From assembly GCA_030765065.1 (NCBI GenBank), contig CM060988.1, forward strand, positions 174,943,065 to 175,007,064: 64,000 bases of DNA, given 5' to 3'. A program made the translations under genes and the position numbers. Of this stretch, positions 35,102-46,862 are shown piece by piece. The first letter of the stretch is position 1; each line of letters opens with the position of its first letter. The DNA comes from Deroplatys truncata (taxonomy: Eukaryota; Arthropoda; Insecta; Mantodea; Mantidae). Under the pieces are notes generated by a model. It was given only the letters and a program-made list of their open reading frames with translations. It searched no databases and was not told the origin of the DNA.

Positions 35102-35500
35102 CTGGACTTTCTCTAACACCTACTTATAACAGGTAGAGGAAGTAATCTATTTTACCCAAAGATTCGAATTCAATATTTCACCGTTACATATGTTTTGAAG
35201 TCTCCCCCCCCCAAAAAAAATAAAAACTTCTTATATAAGTCCGTGCGTGTGTTTTAAAAGCATATCTCAAAAACAAAAAGTCGGAAAAATATCAAACTAG
35301 GCGTTTAAAATTAGCACCTTCAGCAATGCAACATGCAAATTTGAAAGAAAATCCCCCTCCATCCAAAAGTATTCTTTATATGGAAACATTTTCGTTATTC
35401 TTGATTTTCTCAAAACTGACTAACGATTTTGAATTTTTTGCAAATATCCTCTGAAGTCGTCTTCATTTAGAATGAATTTTGCATAACCTCACATAACCTC
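35102..35500 (-). mobile_element. Rep900 3' half, divergent
   Basis: ACTTTCTCTAACACCTAC and AATATTTCACCG at the left; homology fades at GAATTTTGCATAACC. Confidence 0.6.
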
Positions 35501-35639
35501 ACTTACGCATTATTAACTTCTACAGATTACATTTTTAGGCACCGAAATCTGTCCATTAATATTTAGCTCAATTATAGGCTTTTCGGTTACAGTTTTCTTC
35601 AAGGCCAATGGCAGGCTAAATACACAATTCCAGTCTTCA

Positions 35640-35970
35640 ATTTGAATAGCCAATTGAAACTGAATATGAGACTTGCCCTGTACAAAACATTAATTAAACC
35701 AAGTATTACGTATGCAGCCCCGGTATGGGGATGTGCTGCAAAAGCACACACAAATAGTTTACAGACACTCAGAATAGAATAATGCGAATAATAGCTAAAC
35801 CATCGCCAGTAGCACTGGCATGTCTCCTACATCAGGAATTAAAACTCCACTCAATTGAGAGGTACGTTAAAAGTCAAGGACCGCTGTCCTTGTTTGATAG
35901 AACCTTCGGCCTGGGGAAACCCAAAATCAACACACAAAAATGCCTCAGCGCCCTAGTAAGAGTTCGCTAA
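35640..35970 (+). pseudogene. Jockey-type LINE, C-terminal end of ORF2
   Basis: Translation gives MRLALYKTLIKPSITYAAPV-WGCA, then LQTLRIE and, after one frame change near 35780, MRIIAKPSPVALACLLHQEL and HSIERYVKSQGPLSLFDR. This is the region after the reverse transcriptase core in Jockey-clade elements (typically lyKtlirPviTYaapvWg...lq..qNk.lR.i...p.y). Everything upstream is lost, so it is a short dead-on-arrival copy. Confidence 0.7.
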
Positions 35971-37100
35971 AACACTAAAACATTACCCCCGACTATGATT
36001 GCATTACGTGACACTTGGTAGCCCTCGAAGTCTTTGCTCTCTGCCTCAAGGTGGTCTTGTGGGTAGGAAGACTTGGATGATGACATTGGAAAACTACTAA
36101 TGGACATGGATACATAAACTAAGCTACTATTACTATAGAATACTAATCGTAAGGCACACCCGCACAGCTATAGCTAAGCCAAACACCTATTCACAATTGA
36201 CTAACATAGAAATACTAATTAACTGCCTTTAGCTTGTTGCAGCGACCGAGAGACGGCGCACAGATAGACAGTAAGACGCTGACCACAAGAGGGCCGAGAA
36301 TAAGCTAAGACGGCGCCCAACAATCTGAGCAGAAGACCATAGAATAAGAACGACCCTCAATGGAGGGAGGACAGCCCAGTAGATAGTAATCCAAAATACT
36401 AAACAAAACTACTGCTAGAATGACTATGTCTCCCTATGCTTCTGGACAGCAGAATCACTAATATATACGTCTCCATCCGGAGACAAAGCTCATTGCTTCG
36501 TCTGATCCCCCGCCCCGAATCCGCCAGGACGGGATCTGGGCTTTGGACTGCTTATGTCCTGACTCCCCAAATTCAGCTGGCCGGCCAATACACCCGCTTC
36601 TCGAATAAACAGGTGCAATAGCGATACTGTTGCAATTACCTGAACCCTCTCCGGTGGAGGGCTTTTAGTGGGTAGAACCACGGCTTAATACCGTTGGTGG
36701 AGTCCCACACTTCCAGCGCGCTGGGATTAGTACGTAACAGTATTTTTCCTCCACTCGAAAAAAAATTCTTACTAATACGTCACATTTTTATGTTCCCCAT
36801 GTACGAACTATACTCCTTTACTTACTCACTTATACGTTATACTTTTTCTATGTTAAGATGTATTATGCATGGTTTCTGTATACCGTATTTTTGCTGTCGC
36901 AACACAAAACGATAGGTATGTTGGGCGAGCCATCAATATTTTCGGAACGTATTATTGGTGCTCACGTGTTAACAATACGATCGAACAAGATCATTCTTTC
37001 CCAGGTTGTATCTGACGATGCTGACGGCAGTGATGAAGTAGGCCTAAATAATGAAAGTGTTCCCTGTGTGCATAAGGCAAAGATCTAGAAACTACACGAC
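35971..37100. other. probable LINE 3' UTR, then unassigned sequence
   Basis: The first several hundred bases follow the Jockey ORF without a boundary and may be its 3' UTR. 36600-36770 is locally GC-rich. 36858-37088 is open for 76 codons on the plus strand (VVSDDADGSDEVGLNNES) but matches nothing I recognise. Confidence 0.35.
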
Positions 37101-37104
37101 TTCT

Positions 37105-37907
37105 ATTTCGAACATTTTTACAAACGCTTATTCTCCATCTACTTCATGTTAATTGAGATATCGAGATGTCAATCTTATTGCTAATTTTCTTGTAGATGCA
37201 AGGGGAATATGGTAGGCTTTAAGCGATAGTCAAATCTTTTAAGAGCTGGTTGCTATGTGGCGCATTCCATTCTCTTTGTATAAAAAAAATAAACAATAAA
37301 ATAAAAAATAATAACGAATTCCCATTTGAGAAAAATTATAAGTATTGGAAAATTCAAACAAATAACAAGGAATATCTCGGAAATGGTTCACTTGACAAAA
37401 AAGTTTGACAAATTGTGTATTTTAACGAGATCTACATTTTTTGTGGGAAATTTTGTGTATCTTTTACGGTTTACCACTTATCCAAAAGTCATTCATAATG
37501 AAAAGGCCTTTTGAGGACATTCACAGAAAATTCAAGATATACATTTCGGAAATATATTAATATATGATTTTTAATCAAAATCGTTAGAGCCGTTTTTGAG
37601 GAAACAAACATTTTTGAAAAAATTTCCATGTAAAGGGTAGTCTGGGGTGGGGGATTTTCTTGAAAATCTTCGTGTTGCATCTTTGATAGATACTGAACCT
37701 AAATAACAAATTTGGTATTTATCCGACTTGTCGTTTTTGAGTTATGCTGTTCACAGACAGATGCACACACGGACATGTTTCTAAAAAGAGTTTATTTGGA
37801 TTCAGGAGGCCTCAAAACATGTATTTCCGGTGAAATCTCGGTATCGAATTTTTGGGTGGAATGCAATACTTCCCCTACTTACTATACGTAGTAGAGAAAG
37901 TAAAAAT
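37105..37907 (+). mobile_element. Rep900 copy, 5'-truncated
   Basis: Begins at ATTTTTACAAACGCTTATTC and ends GTAGTAGAGAAAGTAAAAA. Confidence 0.8.
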
Positions 37908-37959
37908 TCAAGAAGCAAGGAAAAACTGTATGTTTTTAAATCAGTGTAAACCACCAGTA

Positions 37960-37983
37960 TTTTTTTTTTTTTTTTTTTTTTTT
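37960..37983. repeat. poly(T) run
   Basis: About 24 T residues. Confidence 0.9.
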
Positions 37984-38179
37984 GCTGGTTTGAATTATGA
38001 ATAAAAGTACTGGCATGCAAATGGTGCCTTATGTTTATTATTTATGTGTTTTTCAAGTGTTGCTTTCTTATATTAAATAATTTGAGCAATAATCTAACAA
38101 AATACTTCAATTCACCTTCACGCTTTCTCATTTATACATTATTTCAGCCGATTCCATTTAAAAACGTATTACTGAGATT

Positions 38180-38402
38180 ATTTATTTCTCGAGATGTCAT
38201 GGAAAGTGCATAGAATTTTAAGGCCAAGAGATCACATTTTAAACATTTGACTATTGATTCAATATCTCTACAACGAAATGTGTAATGAAACTATTTTTGC
38301 AAATGTTTACTCTCGATTAACTTGTAGTAATTAGAAAAATAAGCTTTCGTGAGAACAGTTGTAGAAGAGATGCAGAAAACCATGTGAATATAGCACATCA
38401 GA
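38180..38402 (-). mobile_element. Rep900 5'-end piece, second subfamily
   Basis: TTTCTCGAGATGTCATGGAA through ACATTTGACTATTG to TAGCACATCAGAT. Confidence 0.55.
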
Positions 38403-38864
38403 TTGGGTTTTGTTGCATGCAATTTGAGCATTAGGGAAAATGCGCGAAATTTATCTGGTTAATGTAAATACCATTGTCTCTGCAGCATGGAAAATATGAT
38501 GCAACCACGAGCCAGAGTTTGTTGTATTAACAGAAAGAAAAATTTTCAAAAGAAAAAAGGTGTAGATGTGTCATTTTATAATGTGGAACATAATTATTTT
38601 TTACCAAGTATTGTAATTTTGTTTTCTTTGGTGGTACTACCCCATTATTTTACATGGTGTGCACGCTCAAAGATCAATTTCGGCAACTTCTTTGCCACCA
38701 ATGTGCTGCGGGTATGTACACCTTACAGGCGGCACAACAAATATAAGCCATGTCTTTAGAACCACATTAAATCCTGTTCAACAAACTTCACAAGTTTCGC
38801 CGTGTATAATATCTATGAGTTACACTCCCAGACTTGCTCTATCCTACAACGTTTATTATTCTAA

Positions 38865-39545
38865 CGAAGCTTTATTTTTGTATTTATTTCATTTTAATGG
38901 AGATTGCAGAAATAGCTACAGTATACATTTCGTTATAGATGCAAAGGAACAGCTGTAGTCAATGTTTAAGAACCGGATGCTATATGCTGGCCTTAAAATT
39001 CCATACTGTTTCCACGACATCGCGAGAAACAACTGAATATCGACAGGATTTTAAAAAGAATGCCAAAGTATTGAACAATTAGTAATTGGTATCTCGGAAA
39101 TGGCTGGTGCCACAAAAAAGGTTATTTGAAATAAATTGTGTGTTTTAAAGAGATCTAAATGTGTTTTTTTTTGTAGTCCGCTTAACGCTTATCAGTTTTA
39201 CAAGATCATACAAAATTCCTTCCGAATGAAAAAGACTTCACAGGCTATTCTCAGAAAATTCAAGGTATTTTAGAGCCATTTTTGAGAAAATCCAACATTT
39301 TGAAAAAAAAATTCAATGTAAAGGGTAGCTTGGGTTGGGGATTTGCTTTAAAACCTTCGTGTCGCATCCTTGGAAGATGCTGAACTTAAATACAAGTTTG
39401 GTATTTAACAGACACACATATTTTTCTAAAAATGCTTTTTTTCAGATTTAGGAATCCATGTATTTTTGGTGAAATCTCGATTAAAAATTTTTGGTGGGGT
39501 GTAATACTTCCTCTTTCTGCTTTAGGTAAGTAGCATAGAAAGTAG
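38865..39545 (+). mobile_element. Rep900 second subfamily, divergent
   Basis: CATTTTAATGGAGATTGCAG near the left, the ATATGCTGGCCTTAAAATTC block, and a degraded right end near AAGTAGCATAGAAAGTAG. Confidence 0.6.
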
Positions 39546-39611
39546 TGAGGTTTAGTATGAATAATTTGTAATATGTATATAAAAAACACAGCAGGAGCTA
39601 GACAAAAGGCA

Positions 39612-40205
39612 AATGTAATTTTAAAGTCAGTACCATTTTAATATTTTGCGCTGCAGCCGCGTTTTTGAGCATGCGCGATCACTTTCTCAAATTAAAATGG
39701 AAGACAGGCGCAGCTGTGAGCGATCGCCACTTTGTGTTTTCCTGTTCTTTGAGTGTTTCGAAATGTTCAAAACAATCGAATGACCTGCCGACTGTAGTGT
39801 CAAATCAATTATTCGTTTTTTGAACGCAAGCAAACATCCATCGTCAATTGTGAGAGTTTTATGGGGAAACAATAATAAGTGACAATCGCACACAGCCAAA
39901 CAAACTCAAGATCTGATCGCATGATTTGGTTGGGAATAATTCGACCATTCTACTTACAGCCCGGATTCGGCACCAAGCGATTTCAATTTGTTTCTTCATC
40001 TGAAGAAATTCTGGTGGAAAACATTTCAAAGAGATGTCGTTGTGAAGTGCAGACTTGACTTTCATCACAGGCGGCATCATTCTTTGACGAAGGCATACAA
40101 AAATTGCATTCCCGTTACGACAAGTGCCTGAATACGGCGGTGACTAATTAGGGAAGTAGTGTAAGGTGTAACGTAATGAATGATGATAAAGTATTTGAAA
40201 AATAA
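39612..40205 (+). mobile_element. internally deleted mariner (older copy of the 49.1-kb MITE)
   Basis: The left end TTTTAAAGTCAGTACC and the right part GGGAAGTAGTGTAAGGTG, then GATGATAAAGTATTTG align with 49097-49645. Coding remains give SPDSAPSDFNLFLHLKKF, the third catalytic-aspartate block. The left part of the ORF is missing and the ends are worn. Confidence 0.7.
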
Positions 40206-40289
40206 TGTTCTGTTAATGTTCCTCGTATATTATTGTTACAGGATATAGAATTTGTTAGGCATATACATCGCTTCTCTTTCACAATGTGG

Positions 40290-40650
40290 CCCTGCAGGGT
40301 TGCTCACGTGCCAGCTGCCGCGGTTCGTACTTCTGCCGTAACAGTTACAATATCTCCGCAACCGCCTCACGTTCTCATAGTTGCAATTGCAATTACAATA
40401 AGCACATACCTTATCATAAGAGATGTCCTTTTCTATCCACACATTTCTGGTATCTTCTCAAGAAATTTTCATTCACACTCGAGGGTTCAATAATGGAAAT
40501 TGAGTGAATTTCTCGCCTCGTGTTTTCTTTTAGTTCTCCCAATGCATGGGGTTTGTTGCACACTTTAAAAGATATTGAGCACTGAGAAACCCGATTTTGC
40601 ACATGAGATTCCCTTGCAAAGACGCGAAAATTGGTGTGCAGTAAATGCAT
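40290..40650 (-). pseudogene. mariner-like transposase C-terminus
   Basis: On the minus strand KPHALGELKENTRREIHSI and NENFLRRYQKCVDRKGHLL match the C-terminal end of DUF4817-type transposases (ALxELKENIRREI...RRCQxCxxxxGxHLxHLL). The 3' flank, TTGCAACTATGAGAACGTG, recurs in the neighbouring copy at about 41060. Confidence 0.6.
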
Positions 40651-40724
40651 ATAATAATAAGACCTATATTTTTTTTAACAAACAAATGCAGAAAGATACA
40701 TGAATAGCTGACCGACCTTCAATG

Positions 40725-41060
40725 TAAGTCTGGAGTTTTCCAACAAGACTCTACGCTACCGCGCATACCTCTGATGACTTGTTAAATTTAATTCAGGACA
40801 TTTTTGAAGATACGTTATATGGTAAAGAATTATGGCCCTCACGATCCCCCGATTTAACTGTATGTGATTTTTATCTACTGGGTAACTTGAAAATTAATGT
40901 GTATGCAACAAACATTGGAAGAACTGAAATAAAACATCAGGGGAGAAATTAAATTTTGGATATTGAGCTCTCCAGTGAATGCAAATGTCCTAAGAAGATG
41001 CTAGAAATGTGTGGCTAGAGAAGGGCAGCATTTACAAAATGTGCTTATTATCATTGTAAT
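40725..41060 (+). pseudogene. mariner-like transposase, second and third aspartate region
   Basis: VFQQDSTLPR-AYTSDD (second aspartate) is followed by ELWPSRSPDLTVCDFYLLGN (third) and NVYATN. A stop follows NQ-ILDIELSS. It shares its 3' flank with the inverted copy at 40290-40650, so two related copies stand head to head. Confidence 0.7.
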
Positions 41061-41099
41061 TGTAACTATGAGAATGTGAGGTGGTTGTGGGGATTAGGG

Positions 41100-42030
41100 G
41101 CCGTATTTAGAGGAGGGGTTTATAGGGTTCAAACCCCCCCCCAAAACTTCTGACAGTTCTATTTATTTAAATTCATAGCAAACCAATAGTTTTGTGGTAG
41201 ATCGAGGAGAGGAGGCTGGTGCGCGAACTGCTGAGTGGTGGCCTCGGTGTGAGAAAAAGCACTGTACTTTATATAAATATTTATATACCAACATTATATA
41301 TTATTTATAATTTTCAATTATATGTTTCATAAAATTGGACAATGTTATTTGTATCATCTTTACTATAATCTTTGATCATCTAGGAGTTAATCTTCACACA
41401 CTTCCAAACTTTAACAGTTATTTCAGGGAAAATTAAGATGTATCGCATACTACTGTCATCAAAATCTGTGAATGTCATAATGTAATCCTTAAAAAGTGAA
41501 CAAAGGCGCCTTCACCAAAATGTTTAAAAAACAGAGAGATCAGACAAGAAGGTGAGTTAGGATGCATATAGATAGTTCAGCTGAGCCCCTTAACCTTACC
41601 AGGGGCTAGTTCAAAAGTATACTAAGGGGATAGATGGTAGAGCAATGAATACACATCAAAATTTATCAATCTACTTACAATTTATTATAAAGGAATCCAA
41701 AGAGATTTCAGTGTTACATTCCACTCTTTTGCTGATTTACACTGGAGGCCAGGTTTGACAATAATTCCTAAATCTGAGGCCGTAACTTAACAATGCTTGC
41801 ATCATGCACCAATCCCTAATACCTTAAACATCAAAATGAACAGCATAGCTATTCCTGGTACACTGAGAGGGGCAAAACTGCAGCGTGCCAATAGCCTTGT
41901 TGCACGTAGTTTTATTCCAAGCACACAGGAAGTAGGGATTGGTGAAGATTTATGAACAATTCTGAAATTGCATTAATTTACGAACTGTATGCAGTTTATC
42001 CAGTATGAAAATTACCTTTGCATGGACTAT
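41100..42030. other. no gene recognised; possible hAT end at its left edge
   Basis: GGGGCCGTATTTAGAGGAGG and a C-run at 41094-41150 recall the ends of some insect hAT elements. The rest shows no ORF or named repeat. Confidence 0.3.
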
Positions 42031-42033
42031 ACT

Positions 42034-42847
42034 ATAAAAAATCCGATGTGATACATTCACATGACACTCTACCCTCTATTGTTTATTAGTGGGCATACAA
42101 ACTAGTCTTATTAGAACTTATTTTGATATCTACTTCATTTAAATCCAAATAAACTTTTGCAGAAATAACTACAGTACACATTTCATTATAGATACAAAAG
42201 GGACAGCGATAGTCAAATGTTTAAGACCTATACACAGGCCTCAAAGTTTCAATGGAATCATAAGAAACAATTGAACGTTGACAGGACTTTAAAAGAATGG
42301 CTAAGTAATGAACAATTCAAACCGTCAATAATGGCTATCTTGGAAATGGTTATTTGAAATAAATTGCTGGTTTTAAAGAGATCTACATTTCTTGTGTAGT
42401 ACATTTTCATCTATTGCTTAATGTTTACCAGTTATACAAAATCCCTTCTGAATGAAGGGGACTATGAAGCTATTCTCAGAAAATCAAGATATATATTTTA
42501 TTTGTCATGGAAATATTGTTAATATCTAATCAAAATCATTAGAGCCATGTTTTAGAAAATCAAAAGTTTCAAAAAGTGTTCCATGTAAAGGGTAGTTGGG
42601 ATGGGGCAATTTTCTTGAAAACTGTATCACATCCTTGGAAGATACTGAACTTAAATACTAAGTTTGGTACTTATCTGACTTTTCGTGTTTGAGTTATGCG
42701 TTCACAGACACACACAAGGACACGTTTCCAAAAATGCTTTATTTAGATTCAGGGGGCCTCAAAACAGTATTTCCAGTGAAATCTTGGTATCAAATTTTTG
42801 GTTGGAACCTTCTCTATCTACTATGTACATGGTAGAGAAAGTAAAAA
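42034..42847 (+). mobile_element. Rep900 copy, second subfamily
   Basis: ATCCGATGTGATACATTCAC to GGTAGAGAAAGTAAAAA, flanked by TATAAAAAA and TAAAAATT. Confidence 0.8.
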
Positions 42848-43123
42848 TTAGTTGGTACTAATTAATATAAAGAGGGGGAAAAAACTCATTACAAAATCAT
42901 ACTGGGATTTAAACAAACACAGTAAGTTATCAACTAATTTTGCTGTTTCGATGTTAACAGTTTCCTCTTCAAGGGCGAAAAAAGGAATGTCCCTTTGTGA
43001 AAGAACAAGGGGAAGGGAATCTGAAACACAGCTATGTATGTCATACTGTTTCAGTATATCTACAGATACTTGAGCTGTTTTTATGTACACTTGCTGTCCA
43101 AGTGTTGTTTTCAATGTAGTCTT
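42848..43123 (-). CDS. candidate host coding exon, product unknown
   Basis: After an acceptor-like TTTTAACAG (an in-frame TAA lies inside it) the minus strand is open for about 90 codons: TLGQQVYIKTAQVSVDILKQ, then SDSLPLVLSQRDIPFFALEE and TAKLVDNLLCLFKSQYDF. Composition and codon use look more like a soluble globular protein than like the surrounding AT-rich repeats, and it matches no transposon family I know. The frame runs to a stop at the Rep900 junction; alternatively it ends at a weak donor, TTTTGTAATG. It may be a true exon, or an ORF of an unrecognised element. Confidence 0.3.
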   Translation of the reverse strand, partial: KTTLKTTLGQQVYIKTAQVSVDILKQYDIHSCVSDSLPLVLSQRDIPFFALEEETVNIETAKLVDNLLCLFKSQYDFVMSFFPLFILISTN

Positions 43124-43439
43124 CTGTTAAAATTGTGTACTGTACAGTGTTCCTTCATATAAGGAACTAAACAAACAGATCTGATGCAATACATCTCACA
43201 TGACTAATAATAACTAATGAGTAATGACTAATACAACTGTAACATTTTAAGTTTTAGGTATACTATGTGCACAAAAACATAATTCTACTGAAACACTCAT
43301 TGTAAATAACTAAAGAAATAAATACAAATAAACTATTATCTTCTAAAACTAGAATACATAAAAAATAAACAAAATTAATATTGAGTGTATGAACCCTGAA
43401 CACATATACTGCCCTCAATTTTCAGGTTATAGATGAAAT

Positions 43440-43853
43440 TAAATCCCTGGAGTAACAGGGACGAGAAGCTACAACATCCCAGGCTTCTTGAATTTATGCC
43501 TAGAAGCCATCTTTTGTCCTTGGCGCATCTGCAGGGAAATTTGAATGCAGTTCCCTTTTCCCCTCTGACCAGTCATTTTCAATAGAGTTCAAATCTGGTG
43601 AACAGGGAGACCAGTCTATCACTCTGATATCCTGCTTCTCTGAGAACCAATTTAAAACCTTTTGACATATGTGGACAGGATGATTATCCCGTACAAATTC
43701 AACAATTCCATCAGGATATCTCATCCTCACAGAGGGAATCAAAATATTCTCAAATATTACCGTGTATTGCACAATGTTCATTGTATCATCACGCTGCCAC
43801 AACACATCTAGACCGTCCAACAAAATACAGATACTGAAAACTTCTTCATTCAC
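43440..43853 (-). pseudogene. Tc1-like transposase fragment (DD34E type)
   Basis: On the minus strand MNIVQYTVIFENILIPSVRM is followed by VRDNHPVHICQKVLNWF (second aspartate) and IDWSPCSPDLNSIENDWSE, where SPDLNxIEN carries the catalytic glutamate. The N-terminal half, the first aspartate and the inverted repeats are missing. Its upstream side abuts a Rep900 fragment. Confidence 0.8.
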
Positions 43854-44176
43854 AATGACTTTTGCATAACTGGTAAACCATAAAAGATAGACAAAACCTT
43901 ACTACACAAAAAATATAAATCTCATTAAAGCATACAATTTATGTCAAATACACTTTATTTGTGGAGTTAGCTATTTCCTTATTACTGGTTTGAATTTTCT
44001 AATACTTATACCTTTCTCAAATGGGAAGTTATTCTTTTTCTTCCCCCCTCCTGATCATGCAAAGAGAATGGAATTCAGTCATCACATAGCAACCGGCTCC
44101 TAAAAGATCTGACTATTGCTTAAGCCTACAGTATTCCCCTATTCCCATTGTACCTACATGAAAATATGTAATAAAA
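43854..44176 (-). mobile_element. Rep900 5' half, cut by the mariner at 44179
   Basis: CTTTTGCATAACTGGTAAACC to ACATGAAAATATGTAATAA. Confidence 0.7.
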
Positions 44177-44178
44177 CA

Positions 44179-45328
44179 TGAGGCGTGGCAATAAAGAAAC
44201 CAGACTGATGCTCTAACTCTTTATTGAAAAAACTTACACAATTGAAATGTTGTCCCCTCTCCGATCCCTGCACCGCTCCATGCGAATTTTCCACTGTTGG
44301 TAGCAGTTGCAAGTCTTTTTCTGTTATGCTGTTGTGGAGTCTTATCGCTTTTTCCTTCACTGCATCCATGGACTCAAACCAGGATCCTTTGAGCTCAGAC
44401 TTCTCTTTTGGGAAGAGATAAAAGCTGCATGATGCTAGGTCAGGCAAATACGGTGGATGTTCCATCACTGGAATGTTGTTTTTTGCCAAAAATCTCTTCA
44501 CAGACATCACATTATGCTGATGAAGCATCCAAGAGCGATTCACAGATCTGGTCTCCTTCGTCGCACACGTTCACCGAGGGTCTTCAGAACAGTTGTATAA
44601 TAAACTTTAATGACAGTCTGACCTTCAGGCATCCAATCAATGTAGATAACCCCTCGGATATTGAAGAAAGCAATCATTACTGCTTTGAACTTTGATATGC
44701 TAATGCTCGCTTTCTTCTCCTAGGGGATTGAGGGCTATTGTAATGCATGGACTGTTGTTTAGTCTCTGGATCGTATTGGAATATCCTTGTTTCATCACAA
44801 GTAATTACTTGCGGAGGTAATCAGGGTCATTTTTAATGTTTTCAAGAATGTCAGTCTACTCGATGTTGCTTTTGCTGGTTTGTGAGCATTCTTGACATCA
44901 CTTTAGCACAAACCTTTGTCATGCCCGGATCATCATGTAAAATCTATCTAGCGGTTTCCTTATTGATGCAGGCAAGTTCTGAAATTGCTCGAATGCTCAG
45001 GTGGCAGTCTTCTCAAACAATTCTACCGACTTTTCTCCACATTCTCTTCAGTTTTCGAAGTGGAAGGACAGCCCGATTTCCGATTGTCTTTGACGTCGTC
45101 TCTACCGTCCTTGAACCTCTTAACCCATTCGAAAACTTGCATATGAGATAGACACTGATCACCATAAACTTGTTCCAAGCTCACAGCCAGACTAACCACC
45201 ACAGTGGCGTGAAATTTTGTACACGTGTCAGGTAGAGTCCCAAGGCCAATTCCCCACTCTTCTCTTTGTCATTGACGAAGCCAGAAATGCTCACAACAAT
45301 CACTTGGTTTCATTACTGCTACACCTCG
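44179..45328 (-). mobile_element. mariner (DD34D), full length but decayed
   Basis: Inverted ends: GAGGCGTGGCAATAAAGAAA at the left against, on the minus strand, CGAGGTGTAGCAGTAATGAA at the right; TA follows the right end. Minus-strand coding remains in order: MQVFEWVKRFKDGRDDVKDN, ITCDETRIFQYDPETKQQS (first aspartate), WMLHQHNVMSVKRFLAK (the usual HQDNAPxH, here with N for D), PPYLPDLASCSFYLFPK (third aspartate). Several stops and frame changes (for example after KVGRIV and after ISE) make it inactive. Confidence 0.88.
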
Positions 45329-45347
45329 TATATAAACAAACTTTAAT

Positions 45348-45672
45348 TGAGCTATCACTAGAAGAATCAACACTCAATGAATCAGGACATACATTTGCTG
45401 GAATTTCTTCCAGTTTCAGTTTCCCAGCTTGCAACTAGAGAAACCTCTAGCAGCTGTTTTATGTCATGGCTACCTTGAATAATTTCTACAGTGAAGAGTC
45501 TAATCTGCCAACCACAGGAATGGGAATGGGGAAGTTAAAAGCTGACCAAGTCTTTTTAACTATTCCCAGGACTCAGGAAAACTTCCCATTAATTGTGAAT
45601 GCCCACATTATAACACATGTATTTTTTATTTGTTGTTCTTGTTCTAGTTTCTGTTCTTTGTTATTGTGAAAC
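45348..45672. repeat. dispersed repeat R2, copy 2
   Basis: Counterpart of 1833-2170; the shared core reads ACCTTGAATAATTTCT and AACTTCCCATTAATTGTGAA. The adjoining mariner inserted close to its left edge. Confidence 0.55.
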
Positions 45673-45731
45673 AGCGTTTACATCAGAAATAGCATCTGTA
45701 CTATCGTTGCTGAGGAATTGGCACATGCATA

Positions 45732-46646
45732 CAAGGGGTGGCAAGTAAATAACGAGACTGGTATCAGAAATATGATTTATTGCAAACAAAGTTACAACTA
45801 ACCTTTATCCCCTTCAACATACTCCCCTCCCCTATGTATACACCACTGCATACATGTCTTCCATCGTTCAAAGCAATGCTTTAGGTCATCCATTGTCACC
45901 GTCTTCAACAACTCTGCCGTTTTTGCTTTTACCTCTTCAACAGACAGAAAATGTGTTGCCTTTAGTGCACTTTTCACTTTTGGAAACAGATGAAAGTCAT
46001 AGGGAGCCAGATCTGGTGAATATGGTGGATGTTCGAGCACAGGAATGCGTTTGTCTGCTAAACACTGTTTCACAGATGGCATTGTGGGCTGGTACATTGT
46101 CCTGATGCAGAATCCATGCATCATTCTTACACAAATCTGGTCTTTTCTTCCTTACTCTTTCCCTCAGCTTGATTGGGACTTCTTTGTAGTATTTCTGATT
46201 AATGGTTTGAACCTCAGGCATCCATTCAGTCATGATAACATCCCTGATATCGAATAAAAAAAAAGATCAGTATTGCCTTCAGTTTACATGGTCATTAGTG
46301 CTTCTGAAAACTGTTTGTGCCATTCAAAAACTCACGCACGTGACATAGTATTACCACCAAACACCTTCTTTAACATATGAAAACTTTCCGTTGGAGACTT
46401 TTTTAATTTCTCGAGGAATTTGAGGCTAATGTGCTGCTCGATTTTTAAGTTCACCATGTTTGTGGTTCTACTACAGAACAACGTCCTCTACAACCAAGGC
46501 TCAAAAGCAAACTAAAGCAGACAGAAAGAGAAAGCAAACAGTGGCTGCTCTTGAAGGTTCAAGGCCAACTGCATTCCAATACCAACCTCCCCCATGAGAC
46601 TGTGCGATAGGAGGTGCCAGTCTTGTTATTTAATTGCCGCTCCTTG
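45732..46646 (-). mobile_element. mariner (DD34D), internally deleted, 915 bp
   Basis: Well-matched inverted ends: CAAGGGGTGGCAAGTAAATA at the left against CAAGGAGCGGCAATTAAATA on the minus strand at the right, both flanked by TA. The N-terminal helix-turn-helix (NLKIEQHISLKFLEKLKKSP, VFGGNTMSRA) runs into the C-terminal half (MTEWMPEVQTINQKYYKEVP, WILHQDNVPAHNA, HPPYSPDLAPYDFHLFPK). The middle, including the first aspartate, is deleted. A frame change lies near 46070. Inactive, yet the well-kept ends could be recognised by a related transposase. Confidence 0.9.
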
Positions 46647-46862
46647 TATGTGAACCTTGTAAAATGCGCACAAAAGTGTTTGGCTGTTGCTGGAGGGCAT
46701 TTCCAGAATTTATTATGGAGGTTAGTAAGGACATTTTCATTATTCAATTTATCACATTTCTATGAGAAAACGTTTAGTTTTGTATGAAGTAAGATGAGAC
46801 AGGTAGTTATTGTGCCCATACCTGTATAATATTTATCAATCTGAAACACTACTTAATATATA

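Noticed and set aside
36858-37088. 76-codon plus-strand ORF with VVSDDADGSDEVGLNNES
   Set aside because: Suggestive acidic stretch, but no splice sites, homology or context; too short to call.
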